From NCBI RefSeq assembly GCF_030373185.1, contig NZ_JAUCZH010000008.1:1-64000 (forward strand): 64,000 nt of DNA, given 5' to 3'. The stretch comes from Tabrizicola sp. (GTDB taxonomy: Bacteria > Pseudomonadota > Alphaproteobacteria > Rhodobacterales > Rhodobacteraceae). Below are positions 43,521 through 52,205 of the stretch, piece by piece; the stretch's first letter is position 1, and every line of letters starts with the position of its first letter. A program made the position numbers and the translations under genes. The notes beneath the pieces were generated by a model. The model saw nothing but the letters and a program-made list of their open reading frames with translations, was not told the origin of the DNA and did not search any database.

Positions 43521-44396
43521 ATGGCGAAGGATACTGTCCGGCGCGCAAGGCGAAGGCTGCCGCTTGAGTGGCTTGGCATTCTGCCATTCGCGATCTTTGC
43601 CGTCCTGTTCCTGATCTTGCCGACAATGCGCATCGTGATCGGTGCATTCCAGACCGCCGATGGCAGTTTCACCTTCCAGAACATGCTGGATCTGAACACG
43701 CCCTCGATCGTGAACGCCTACTGGACCTCGATCAAGCTTAGCCTGATAACCGCAGGGTTGGGGTGTGCCATCGGATTTGCCATGGCAGCGGCGGTGGTGT
43801 TTGGCGGGTTGCCCAAGGGTGTCCGGTCGCCGCTCCTGACCTTCTCGGGCGTGGCGTCGAACTTTGCGGGTGTGCCGCTGGCCTTTGCCTTCATTGCCAC
43901 GCTTGGTCCGGCCGGGTTGATCACCATCTGGCTGCGGACAGAGTTTGGCATCAACCTTCGGGGCATGGGGTTCAACCTTCTGTCCTTCTGGGGGCTGGTG
44001 ATCACCTATCTCTTTTTCCAGATCCCCTTGATGATTCTGATCATCATTCCGGCCCTTGACGGGCTGAAGCGCGAATGGCGCGAGGCGGCGGCGGTCCTGG
44101 GGGCCACGGGCGCGCAATACTGGCGGATGGTGGCGCTGCCGATCCTGTTTCCATCGCTGCTCGGCACCTTCGCGCTTTTGTTCGCCAACGCCTTCGGGGC
44201 GGTGGCCACAGCCTTTGCCCTGACCGGACCTCAGTTGAACATCGTGCCGATCAAGCTCTTTGCGCAGATCCGGGGTGATGTGCTGGGCAACCCGAACCTT
44301 GGCTTTGCGCTTGCCTTCGGGATGATCGTGATCACCGTCATCGCCAACACGATCTACATCGTCTTGCGCGTCCGGTCGGAGAGGTGGCTGAAATGA
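43521..44396 (+). CDS. ABC transporter permease, first subunit
   Basis: 291 residues, six predicted helices beginning LEWLGILPFAIFAVLFLILP. The EAA loop is WREAAAVLGATGAQYWRMVALPIL (about residues 190-213). The N-terminal MAKDTVRRARRR is basic and cytoplasmic. GGGGG lies upstream of the ATG. Its end overlaps the second permease start by 4 bp (ATGA). Belongs to the Fe3+/polyamine/phosphonate-type importers. Confidence 0.9.
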   Translation: MAKDTVRRARRRLPLEWLGILPFAIFAVLFLILPTMRIVIGAFQTADGSFTFQNMLDLNTPSIVNAYWTSIKLSLITAGLGCAIGFAMAAAVVFGGLPKGVRSPLLTFSGVASNFAGVPLAFAFIATLGPAGLITIWLRTEFGINLRGMGFNLLSFWGLVITYLFFQIPLMILIIIPALDGLKREWREAAAVLGATGAQYWRMVALPILFPSLLGTFALLFANAFGAVATAFALTGPQLNIVPIKLFAQIRGDVLGNPNLGFALAFGMIVITVIANTIYIVLRVRSERWLK

Positions 44397-45175
44397 CCCG
44401 CTTCTTCGCATGGTTCGCGCTGATCTTCGGCTGCCTCTACTTCCTTTTGCCGCTGGTCGGGATGACCGAGTTCAGCCTCAAGATGCGGCGTGGCGAATAT
44501 TCCTTCGATGCCTACCGCCGCGTGTTCGAGGATCAGCGGTTCTGGGATACCTTCGGCTATTCCCTTGCCCTGTCCGCCGCGACAATTGTCGTCGGCGTGC
44601 TTTTGGTGGTGCCGACGGCCTATTGGGTGCGGCTGAAGCTGCCGCAGGCCCGTCCCTTCGTGGAATTTGTCACGCTCTTGCCTCTGGTCATTCCGGCCAT
44701 CGTTCTCGTCTTCGGCTATATCCGGCTTTACAACACCTCCAGTGTGCTGCCGCTGACCGGGTCGGCCTTCGGGACCGATTTCCTGCTGACCATGGGCTAT
44801 ACCACGTTGGCGCTGCCCTATATGTATCGCAGCGTTGATACGGGCCTGCGCACCATTGACGTGGCCACCCTGACCGAGGCGGCGCAATCGCTGGGCGCAG
44901 GGTGGATCACCATCCTTGCCCGGATCATCCTGCCCAATGTCATGGTTGCCGTGCTGTCAGGGGCCTTCCTGACGCTGGCGATCGTGCTGGGCGAATTCAC
45001 CATGGCTGCGCTGTTGAACCGCCCGGCTTTCGGCCCCTTCATGCAGCTTCTGGGCGCCAACCGCGCCTACGAGCCGCCCGCCCTTGCGGTCATTGCCTTT
45101 GCGATCACATGGGGCTGCATGGGCCTGATGCAGCTGGTCACCCGGCTGTCGAAACACGAAAGGGCCAAGGCCTGA
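44393..45175 (+). CDS. ABC transporter permease, second subunit
   Basis: 260 residues, six helices starting FFAWFALIFGCLYFLLPLVG. The EAA loop is TEAAQSLGAGWITILARIILP. It pairs with the preceding permease. The last base of its TGA is the first of the ATPase ATG (TGATG), so the three membrane/ATPase genes are translationally coupled. Confidence 0.9.
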   Translation: MTRFFAWFALIFGCLYFLLPLVGMTEFSLKMRRGEYSFDAYRRVFEDQRFWDTFGYSLALSAATIVVGVLLVVPTAYWVRLKLPQARPFVEFVTLLPLVIPAIVLVFGYIRLYNTSSVLPLTGSAFGTDFLLTMGYTTLALPYMYRSVDTGLRTIDVATLTEAAQSLGAGWITILARIILPNVMVAVLSGAFLTLAIVLGEFTMAALLNRPAFGPFMQLLGANRAYEPPALAVIAFAITWGCMGLMQLVTRLSKHERAKA

Positions 45176-46233
45176 TGAGCTTCCTTACGATCTCGCATCT
45201 GGAAAAGGCCTTCGGGTCCAATCTGGTGGTAAAGGACTTCAATCTGGAGGTCGCGAAAGGTGAGTTCATCTCGCTGCTCGGGCCGTCCGGCTGCGGCAAG
45301 ACCACGGTCCTGCGCATGGTGGCAGGGTTCGAGACGCCGACCTCGGGCAGTATCACGATTGGCGGGCAAGAGGTGACGGGCCTGAAGGCCAACGCCCGCA
45401 ACATCGGGATGATGTTTCAGGCCTATGCGCTGTTTCCGAACCTGACGGTGGCCGACAACGTGGCCTTCGGTCTGAAGGTGAAGGGCGTGCCGCGCGCAGA
45501 ACGTGAGTCTCGGGTTTCCGAGATGCTGAACCTGATCGGCCTGGCCGAAATGGCCGGGCGCTTTCCGTTCCAGCTTTCCGGCGGGCAGCAACAGCGGGTG
45601 GCTCTGGCGCGCGCCTTGGCCCCTAGCCCGCGGGTTCTCTTGCTGGATGAACCGCTGTCGGCGCTGGATGCCAAGGTTCGGGTGTCCTTGCGCAATGAAA
45701 TTCGGGAAATCCAGCAACGGCTGGGCATCACGACGATTTTCGTGACCCACGATCAGGAAGAAGCGATGAGCATCTCTGACCGGATCGTGGTGATGAATGC
45801 CGGGATCGCCGATCAGGTCGGATCACCGTTCGAGATCTACAACCGGCCGACCACCCGCTTTGTCGCGAACTTCGTCGGCACGCTGAACACCTTTGCCGTG
45901 AAAGTTGAAGATTCGGCTGCCGGCAAGGTCCGTCTGGGTGGCGCGCTTCTCACGCTGCCGCCGGGCCTTTCGGCCGGTATGGGCGCCGAAATGGCCATCG
46001 CGCTGCGGCCCGAGGCTTTGCGGCTTGGCCGCGAGCCGGGCTATGAGACAGTGATCAAGGGCTGGATTGAAGAGGTTCATTTCATGGGCTCCATCATCCG
46101 GCTGCGCGCGCGGGTGGCCGGAGAGCTTGTGGTGATGGATACGTTCAACCGCGCCGACCAGCCGCCCCCGGTACCAGGAACAGAAGTGGAGATCAGCCTT
46201 TCCGGCAAGGATGCCATTATCCTGAACGGATGA
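45175..46233 (+). CDS. ABC transporter ATP-binding protein with TOBE domain
   Basis: 352 residues. Walker A LLGPSGCGKTTVLRMVAG, Q-loop GMMFQAYALFPNLTV, signature LSGGQQQRVALARALAPSPR, Walker B VLLLDEPLSALDAK, switch FVTHDQEEAM. The C-terminal part (about 240-350) is a TOBE_2 domain (ALRPEALRLG; GSIIRLRARVAGELV), as in PotA, FbpC and PhnT ATPases. An in-frame opening from 44902 within the permease gene is rejected in favour of the coupled ATG. Confidence 0.93.
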   Translation: MSFLTISHLEKAFGSNLVVKDFNLEVAKGEFISLLGPSGCGKTTVLRMVAGFETPTSGSITIGGQEVTGLKANARNIGMMFQAYALFPNLTVADNVAFGLKVKGVPRAERESRVSEMLNLIGLAEMAGRFPFQLSGGQQQRVALARALAPSPRVLLLDEPLSALDAKVRVSLRNEIREIQQRLGITTIFVTHDQEEAMSISDRIVVMNAGIADQVGSPFEIYNRPTTRFVANFVGTLNTFAVKVEDSAAGKVRLGGALLTLPPGLSAGMGAEMAIALRPEALRLGREPGYETVIKGWIEEVHFMGSIIRLRARVAGELVVMDTFNRADQPPPVPGTEVEISLSGKDAIILNG

Positions 46234-46252
46234 CGCGGGGCCAAGATCCTTT

Positions 46253-46273
46253 AAAGGATTTTGCAAATCCTTT
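46253..46273. repeat. AT-rich inverted repeat after the ABC operon
   Basis: AAAGGATTT / AAATCCTTT form a 9-bp stem with a 3-nt loop, 19 bases after the ATPase stop. There is no U-run. It could be a terminator for the importer or an operator for the oxidase gene that starts 64 bases on. Confidence 0.5.
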
Positions 46274-46337
46274 CGAAAAGATTTGAACCTTTCCCTCTGG
46301 CGTAGTTCTTGCTGAGCTGCGTGAAATGGGGGCTGCA

Positions 46338-47744
46338 ATGGCATTGACTGACGATCTGGTGGCGGTTGTGGGGGCCGCTCATGTGCTGGCCGGGGCAGAC
46401 AGTGCCGGCTATGCGCGCGACTGGATGGGCAAGTATCACGGCGCGCCGCTGGCGGTGGTGCGCCCTGCGTCCACGGCCGAAGTGTCCGCCTGCGTCAAGG
46501 TGGCGGCAGCGCATGGGGTGCCGGTGGTGCCGATCTCCGGCAATACCGGGCTGGTCGGCGGGACGATGACGACGGGCGGCGTGATGGTCAGCCTTGAACG
46601 CATGAACCGGATCCGCGCGGTGAAACGTGACGCGCGGCTGGTGGTGGCTGATGCCGGGGTGGTCCTGACCCGCCTTCATGACGCGGCCGAGGCCGAGGGG
46701 CTTTACTTCCCGCTGTGGTTCGGCGCGCGGGGGTCGGCGATGCTGGGGGGGGTCTTGTCCACCAACGCCGGCGGGTCGAACGTGCTGCGCTATGGCTCAA
46801 CCCGCGCCTTGTGTCTGGGGCTGGAGGTGGTGCTGGCCGATGGTCGGGTGCTGGACCTGATGAGCGAGTTGCACAAGGACAACTCGGGCTATGATCTGAA
46901 AAACCTTTTCATCGGGGCGGAGGGGACTCTGGGAATCATCACGGCGGCTGTGATGAAGCTGGTGCCAGCGCCTCGCGCCCATGCCACGGCGACGGTGGCG
47001 GCGCGGTCCTTGCCGGATGCGCTGGTCTTGCTGAACCGCATGCAAGAGGCGACCGGGGGTCGGGTGGAAGCGTTCGAGTTCATGCCCCGCACCTATTCGG
47101 AGCGGCTTAAGACAGCCCGGCCCGATCTGGGGCTGCCCTTTGACGAAATCCCCGAGGTCACCATCCTGATCGAAGCCGCAACCACCGTCCCGAACGAAGC
47201 CACCCCCGATGCGGCGGGCGAGGTGCCTTTGGTCGGCCTGCTGGAATCCGTGCTGGCCGAGATGCTGGAGGCGGGGCTGATCACCGACGCCGTCCTTGCG
47301 CGCAGCGAACAGCAGCGCCGCGCCATGTGGGCGCGGCGTGAGGCTGCGGCCGAAATCACCCTTGGCCTGACGCCTGCCGTGGATACCGATGTTTGCCTGC
47401 CGCTGGACAAGGTTGAAGGCTTCCTGGCCGAAACCCTACGTCGGCTGGACGCTGTGGACCCGGGGCTCAAAAGCCTGACGGTGGCGCATCTGGGCGACGG
47501 CAATCTGCATTTTACCGCGTTTCCCACGCGCGACGATGCCGACTTGAAAGACAAGGTGATGGAGACAGTCGAGGATGTTGTCCAGGATCTTGGCGGCAGC
47601 TTTTCGGCGGAACATGGGGTGGGGCTTTCCAAGCTGAACTCCATGGCGCGGCGCAAGAACCCGGTGGCTCTGGATGTCATGCGCGCGATCAAGGCGGCGC
47701 TTGACCCGGCCGGGCGGATGAACCCGGGCAAGGTCATTCCCTGA
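46338..47744 (+). CDS. FAD-linked oxidase, GlcD / D-2-hydroxyacid dehydrogenase type
   Basis: 468 residues. The PCMH FAD-binding domain has VVRPASTAEVSACVKVAAAH, the flavin loop VPISGNTGLVGG, STNAGGSNVLRYGSTR and FIGAEGTLGIITAA; the C-terminal FAD-oxidase domain has TVAHLGDGNLHFTAF (catalytic and metal histidines) and SAEHGVGLSKL. Relatives oxidise D-lactate, glycolate or D-2-hydroxyglutarate. No glcE/glcF partners follow, which favours a stand-alone D-2-hydroxyacid dehydrogenase. ATG at 46338 has GGGGGC upstream. Confidence 0.9.
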   Translation: MALTDDLVAVVGAAHVLAGADSAGYARDWMGKYHGAPLAVVRPASTAEVSACVKVAAAHGVPVVPISGNTGLVGGTMTTGGVMVSLERMNRIRAVKRDARLVVADAGVVLTRLHDAAEAEGLYFPLWFGARGSAMLGGVLSTNAGGSNVLRYGSTRALCLGLEVVLADGRVLDLMSELHKDNSGYDLKNLFIGAEGTLGIITAAVMKLVPAPRAHATATVAARSLPDALVLLNRMQEATGGRVEAFEFMPRTYSERLKTARPDLGLPFDEIPEVTILIEAATTVPNEATPDAAGEVPLVGLLESVLAEMLEAGLITDAVLARSEQQRRAMWARREAAAEITLGLTPAVDTDVCLPLDKVEGFLAETLRRLDAVDPGLKSLTVAHLGDGNLHFTAFPTRDDADLKDKVMETVEDVVQDLGGSFSAEHGVGLSKLNSMARRKNPVALDVMRAIKAALDPAGRMNPGKVIP

Positions 47745-47795
47745 CCCTGCCGGGCCAGCTTGCGCCTGACGAGACGGCAGGATAGCCATCTGCCC

Positions 47796-48989
47796 ATGCT
47801 GTCGATCCGCCTTGTCCTGAGCGATCCTGCCTTGCGTGCTGCGGGGCTGGTCATTGTCCTGCAAGGCGCCATCGTTTGCAGCTTTGGCCCCTATTTCTCG
47901 ACCCTTGCGGTCAATGCCTTCGGCTTTGGGGACCGGGGTTTTGCGGTCTTGCTCGCGCTGTCATCGCTGGTGTCGGTGACGGCTTCGGTGGCGGGCGGTA
48001 TTCGCGCGGACCAGACGGCGAACCGCCGACAGGTGACGCTGGCGGCGGTAGTGGCGCTGGCCGTCGGGATGGGGCTGATGACGCTGGTGCCGGGGCCATG
48101 GATCTTTGCCATTGCGGCGGCGCTCTTGTTTCCGATGGGGTCCGTCACATTCGGGCAGGTCTTTGCGCTGGCCCGGATGGCAGCAACCCGTCATCCCGTG
48201 GCGGAACGTGATGGCATCATGGCCGTGATCCGGGCGCTGTTCGGGCTGCCGTTCGTGGTGGTGCTGCCGCTTTGGGCCGTGGTCTTTGCGAAAGGGGCCG
48301 AGGTCACTTGGATCTTCCCGGTCGGGCTTGTCATGGCCGGGGGCATGTTGCTGGTGGTGCTGCGCCACTGGCCGAAAGATGGCGCGACCGCTTGGGAGGA
48401 CAGGCCGAGCGGGCTGAGCTTTCGGGCCGCGCTGGCCGAAATGGGCCGTCCACGGCTTGCAGGGCGGGTGCTGGCACTGGGTGCGGTGAACGCTGCGGCC
48501 ACAGTCTATATTGCCATTGTCGCTTTGGTCATGGTGGCCGATGTCGGGCGCGGCACGGCTGATGTGGCGCTTTATGTCGGGCTGGTGGCCGGGCTGGAGG
48601 TGCCGTTCATGCTGATGTTGCCAACGCTGACGCGTGGCATGGACCGGACGCTTCTGATCCTTGCCGGTGCGAGCCTTTACGCGGTGCATGTGGCGCTGTT
48701 GCCGGTGCTGGCGGGAAGCTGGGCGGTCTGGCTGCTTGTCTGGCCGGCGGCAATCGGCGGGGCGGTAACGCTTACCGTGCCAATCGCCTATCTTCAGGAT
48801 CTTCTGGCGGATCGGCCCGGTGCCGGGTCCAGCCTGATGGCGGTGCAGCGGCTGGCGGGCGATGTGATTGCCGCGCTTTGCTTCGCGCTTGGCACCTTGC
48901 TTGCGGGCTATGGCCTGGTGGCCGCGTTCGGGGTTGGAGTTTCCCTCGTCGGGGCGGTGGCGCTATGGTCAGCAGATCGCCAGCGATAA
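47796..48989 (+). CDS. MFS transporter
   Basis: 397 residues with 12 predicted helices. Helix 1 ALRAAGLVIVLQGAIVCSFG is followed by a sugar-efflux-like loop AGGIRADQTANRRQVTL (the MFS motif between helices 2 and 3 in divergent form) and a central cytoplasmic loop (about residues 185-215). It resembles SetA-type sugar efflux proteins in outline. ATG at 47796 with AGGATAG upstream; an in-frame TTG at 47760 is less likely. Substrate unknown. Confidence 0.85.
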   Translation: MLSIRLVLSDPALRAAGLVIVLQGAIVCSFGPYFSTLAVNAFGFGDRGFAVLLALSSLVSVTASVAGGIRADQTANRRQVTLAAVVALAVGMGLMTLVPGPWIFAIAAALLFPMGSVTFGQVFALARMAATRHPVAERDGIMAVIRALFGLPFVVVLPLWAVVFAKGAEVTWIFPVGLVMAGGMLLVVLRHWPKDGATAWEDRPSGLSFRAALAEMGRPRLAGRVLALGAVNAAATVYIAIVALVMVADVGRGTADVALYVGLVAGLEVPFMLMLPTLTRGMDRTLLILAGASLYAVHVALLPVLAGSWAVWLLVWPAAIGGAVTLTVPIAYLQDLLADRPGAGSSLMAVQRLAGDVIAALCFALGTLLAGYGLVAAFGVGVSLVGAVALWSADRQR

Positions 48990-49019
48990 TGGAATTATCC
49001 TGTTGAAGATTGCCTTGTA

Positions 49020-49035
49020 TGGAATATTAGTTCCA
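49020..49035. promoter_or_regulatory. IolR-type operator (GGAA-N6-TTCC)
   Basis: TGGAATATTAGTTCCA: perfect 5-bp arms around 6 bp, matching the GGAA-N6-TTCC sites bound by the RpiR-family regulator IolR of Sinorhizobium meliloti. It lies 118 bp upstream of iolG. A second small palindrome, GATAAT/ATTATC, overlaps the MFS stop at about 48985-48999. Confidence 0.6.
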
Positions 49036-49152
49036 CAACGACGCTGAGTCTTTCGGCCTGAAGTCAGACCCGGAAGACCCAGGCGCAGAACAGAACGGCC
49101 ACTGGCCAAGACCATTGAACACGCGGGGATCAAGCCCGAGCTAAGGAGAAAG

Positions 49153-50154
49153 ATGACAATCCGTTTTGGACTTCTGGGCGCAGGGCGCATCGGAAAGGTG
49201 CATGCGAAAGCGGTCACGGGCAATCCGGCCGCCGTGTTGGTGGCGGTGTCCGATGCAATGCCCGCCGCCGCGCAGGCGATTGCGGATCAATACGGCTGCG
49301 AAGTGCGCACGATCGACGCCATCGCCGCCGCCAAGGACATCGACGCGGTGGTGATCTGCACGCCGACCGACACCCATGCCGACCTGATCGAACAGTTCGT
49401 GAAGGCCGGAAAGGCCGTTTTCTGCGAAAAGCCGATCGATCTTTCTCTGGCACGGGTGAAATCCTGCCTTGAGGTCGTCAGGGCGCACAAAGGCACATTG
49501 ATGGTCGGCTTCAACCGGCGCTTTGACCCGCATTTTGCCGCCGTGAGGGCCGAGATCGACAAGGGGACCGTTGGCGCGGTGGAGATGGTGGTGATCACCA
49601 GCCGTGATCCCGGCGCGCCGCCGGTGGATTACATCGCGCGGTCGGGCGGTATCTTCCGCGACATGACGATCCATGATTTTGACATGGCCCGCTTCCTGCT
49701 GGGTGAGGAAGTGGCCGAAGTTTCGGCCATGGCCGCCGTGTTGGTCGATCCGGCAATCGGCAAGGCTGGCGACAGCGACAGCGTCCAGGTGATGCTCAAG
49801 ACGGCAACCGGCAAGATGGCAGTCATCTCGAACTCGCGCCGGGCGACCTATGGTTATGACCAGCGGATCGAGGTGCATGGCTCCAAAGGGGCCGTCAGCG
49901 CTGAAAACCAGCGCGCTGTCAGCATCGAAGTGGCGACAGGGGCAGGGTATACCCGGCCGCCGCTGCATGATTTCTTCATGACGCGCTACACGGAAGCCTA
50001 TGCAGCCGAAATCGCGGCATTCATCGATGCGATGGACGGAAAGGCCACGGCAAGCCCATCGGGCGAAGATGGCCTGCTGGCGCTTGCGCTTGCCGAAGCG
50101 GCACTGAAATCGGTCGCAGAAGGCCGTACGGTGAAAGTCAGCGAAATCCTGTAA
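49153..50154 (+). CDS. iolG: inositol 2-dehydrogenase
   Basis: 333-residue Gfo/Idh/MocA oxidoreductase that oxidises myo-inositol to 2-keto-myo-inositol with NAD+. The Rossmann motif GLLGAGRIGKVHAKA, the catalytic Lys region FCEKPIDLSL, VGFNRRFDPHFA, and the active-site DMTIHDFDMARFLLG are present and typical of IolG/IdhA. AAGGAG is just before the ATG. Other iol genes are not in the window. An IolR-type operator lies upstream. Confidence 0.92.
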   Translation: MTIRFGLLGAGRIGKVHAKAVTGNPAAVLVAVSDAMPAAAQAIADQYGCEVRTIDAIAAAKDIDAVVICTPTDTHADLIEQFVKAGKAVFCEKPIDLSLARVKSCLEVVRAHKGTLMVGFNRRFDPHFAAVRAEIDKGTVGAVEMVVITSRDPGAPPVDYIARSGGIFRDMTIHDFDMARFLLGEEVAEVSAMAAVLVDPAIGKAGDSDSVQVMLKTATGKMAVISNSRRATYGYDQRIEVHGSKGAVSAENQRAVSIEVATGAGYTRPPLHDFFMTRYTEAYAAEIAAFIDAMDGKATASPSGEDGLLALALAEAALKSVAEGRTVKVSEIL

Positions 50155-50195
50155 GGGGCATCTGCAGTCCGCCGGCGGGTGTGACGAATCGAGAA

Positions 50196-50364
50196 TGCTG
50201 CGCAGCGAAGCCCAACGGATTGCTGCGCAGCATTATTGATTCTTGCGGCCATGCTGCGCAGAAATCCTGAGCCGGGACGATGCAAAAAGCCTGAAAATAT
50301 TGGCGGCCTTCTCAGGTCTGAGGCTGCCGAGTATCAGGATTGCTGCAAGAAATTCTGCGCAGCA
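50196..50364. repeat. palindrome array, core CTGCGCAG, four copies
   Basis: Copies at 50196-50206, 50221-50232, 50252-50262 and 50353-50364 share TGCTGCGCAGCA; the second is a perfect 12-bp palindrome and the others miss one or two end bases. A half-site TGCTGCA lies at 50341. They sit in the roughly 310-bp gap between convergent iolG and the secreted-protein gene, so they front neither gene. No convincing coding frame or RNA gene is visible there. Confidence 0.8.
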
Positions 50365-50468
50365 AAGTATATAAAACAATAGCTTGAAGGTTCGTCCGTG
50401 GTGCTTGGCCGCAGCGCCGGATCCGAACCTGCTGGGGCTGCTTCTTCAGGGTCACCGTCAGGGCAGGC

Positions 50469-51305
50469 TCAATTCGTCAAGAGTTGGTAGCTAGTGCTTT
50501 CCCGCCCGGCGTTCCGGACCGTGACGTAGAAATGGCCATCGCGCACGGGCGTCCAGTGGCAATGAAACCTGTCTGACCGGCCGATATCAAGGCAGACAAG
50601 GGTGCCGTTTGCGTCAGATACGGCCAGATCAAGGGTTTCGTCGCCACCGCCAATGACGGCGATCTCGGCATCGAGGCTTCCTTGGAACGGAATCTCCCAA
50701 AGATCGGTACCTCCGGCTGGCAGTCGCGAAAGCCATGACGCCGCGGTGCCGATCCGCGCGCCGGGGCCTTCCGCCATCGCCTCCTCGATCAGTCCAAGCA
50801 GGATCTCGTCATCGCCGGCAAGGTTGGAGGCCGTGCCAAACATCGCCTCGACCGAAGCGGGAGGGCTTCCGTCATCTTTGGATGACTCGCCAAAAAGCAT
50901 CACCTTTGCTGCGGGTCGTGGCGCGCCCGTTGCGAGGGGGGGCGGGGCCTTGGGATCTGTCGGGACAGGCAACTTGCTTCCGGCCAGAAATCCCTGCCCA
51001 AGGCCATCAAGCGTCAGCGTCGCGGGGTCAAGAGCGGCAGGTTCCTGCACCACGACCTCAACAGAGGCGGCAAGTCTCGCTGCGGCAAGGACCGTCAGCG
51101 CGTCACCTTCCCGGATGCCAAGAGTGTGAAGATCCCGGGCAAGGACAATGGTCGCGGCACCACCCGGCGCGGCATTTCCGGCAGGAGAACCGCTATTGCT
51201 GTAGGATTGGTCCTCGGCGAAGGCAGGAAGGCAAAGGGCAGCAAAGGTGGTGGCCGCAAGGGCGCGGGAAAGGGATTGGGCGCAGGACATGGATTGCGGT
51301 TTCAT
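50469..51305 (-). CDS. secreted protein of unknown function, paralogue A
   Basis: 278 residues. A signal peptide ends LAATTFAALCLPAFA. The mature protein has an N-terminal region with REGDALTVLAAARLAASVEV, a Pro-rich middle, and a C-terminal beta-sandwich-like region (LWEIPFQGSLDAEIAVIGGG; ETLDLAVSDANGTLVCLD; DGHFYVTVRNAG) reminiscent of bacterial pre-peptidase C-terminal domains. It matches the upstream gene along its length, with corresponding segments in the same order. ATG at 51305; 104 bp separate the pair. No known family assigned. Confidence 0.7.
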   Translation of the reverse strand: MKPQSMSCAQSLSRALAATTFAALCLPAFAEDQSYSNSGSPAGNAAPGGAATIVLARDLHTLGIREGDALTVLAAARLAASVEVVVQEPAALDPATLTLDGLGQGFLAGSKLPVPTDPKAPPPLATGAPRPAAKVMLFGESSKDDGSPPASVEAMFGTASNLAGDDEILLGLIEEAMAEGPGARIGTAASWLSRLPAGGTDLWEIPFQGSLDAEIAVIGGGDETLDLAVSDANGTLVCLDIGRSDRFHCHWTPVRDGHFYVTVRNAGRESTSYQLLTN

Positions 51306-51409
51306 GACTTGGTCCAATGGCCTCGCCCCGGGCGAGGCGTGTTCAGATTTACCGCATTTCGGCACAGTCTGGAAAATGAAAGCGCGGCACGACACATTCC
51401 GACGCCCCC

Positions 51410-52090
51410 TCAATTTCCGAACAGGCGATAGTCAGCGGCGGCCTGTCCGTCATTCTTCAGACGGAGGGCAAAAAAGCCGTTGCGGGCCGGCGTCAGGCGA
51501 CACAATGCCGGCCTTGACGAAGGTGGCACGGCGCAAAGGATATTGTCGGCATCATCTGTCAGGGTCAGGCTCAACTTGCTGCGACCATCGCTGATCAGCG
51601 CCAGTTCTGTACCGACTTCGCCAAAAAGAGCGATACGCCAGGTCGCGGACTGCCCGGGTGCCAGATTGCCCGAGGTGGTGACCGCAGTTTCAAGCCTTGC
51701 GCGCGGCAATTGCGCGTCAAGATCGTAGACCAGATCTTGAAGCAAGGGATCATCGGCCGCAAGGTTCCGGGCAATGGCAAGGGCCACGTCACTTGCCGGG
51801 TCGGGGAAGTCGGCCGGAAGTTGCGGGTTCATCGGGTCCGGGTCGGCCCGTTCCCAGGCATTTGCAGGACGCAAGGTCACGCTGCGGGCAAGGCGAATTG
51901 CGACGACCAGCGCCAGAACCTCTCCATTTTCAAGAGCATGCAGGTAGGCCCGCTGGGCGGTAGCAAGCCGTGACGCGGCGCCGAAGGTGTTGGCCGGATT
52001 GGCAGACAGGTTCGGCTCCTCGGCCCGGACGGGTGAGAAGTTCAGGGCAACGGACAGCGCAAGGCTCAGGGCGGTGGCAAGGCGGTGCAT
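51410..52090 (-). CDS. secreted protein of unknown function, paralogue B
   Basis: 226 residues. Signal peptide HRLATALSLALSVALNFSPV (cleavage near VRA). Segments parallel paralogue A: LALVVAIRLARSVTL, a NLAADDPLLQDL helix (NLAGDDEILLGL in A), WRIALFGEVGTELALI (WEIPFQGSLDAEIAVI), SLTLTDDADNILC and a final NGFFALRLKNDGQAAADYRL. The shared cysteines NILC and ALC may pair. ATG at 52090; the frame extends to 52126. Divergent from argE, 115 bp away. Confidence 0.7.
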   Translation of the reverse strand: MHRLATALSLALSVALNFSPVRAEEPNLSANPANTFGAASRLATAQRAYLHALENGEVLALVVAIRLARSVTLRPANAWERADPDPMNPQLPADFPDPASDVALAIARNLAADDPLLQDLVYDLDAQLPRARLETAVTTSGNLAPGQSATWRIALFGEVGTELALISDGRSKLSLTLTDDADNILCAVPPSSRPALCRLTPARNGFFALRLKNDGQAAADYRLFGN

Positions 52091-52205
52091 GGGGGTCCGA
52101 TACCTCGATTGCACCAACTGTGACAAAGGCTACCGGCCGGGACAAGTGAGGAAACCTTCCCGCGGTGGCCGTTTCGCGTTAGCACGGGCGCAAATGGAGT
52201 CGGTG

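Noticed and set aside
50196-50364. PhaR binding sites
   Set aside because: PhaR sites as I know them need a 3-4 bp spacer between CTGC and GCAG; here the halves abut, and no phasin or PHB gene is adjacent.
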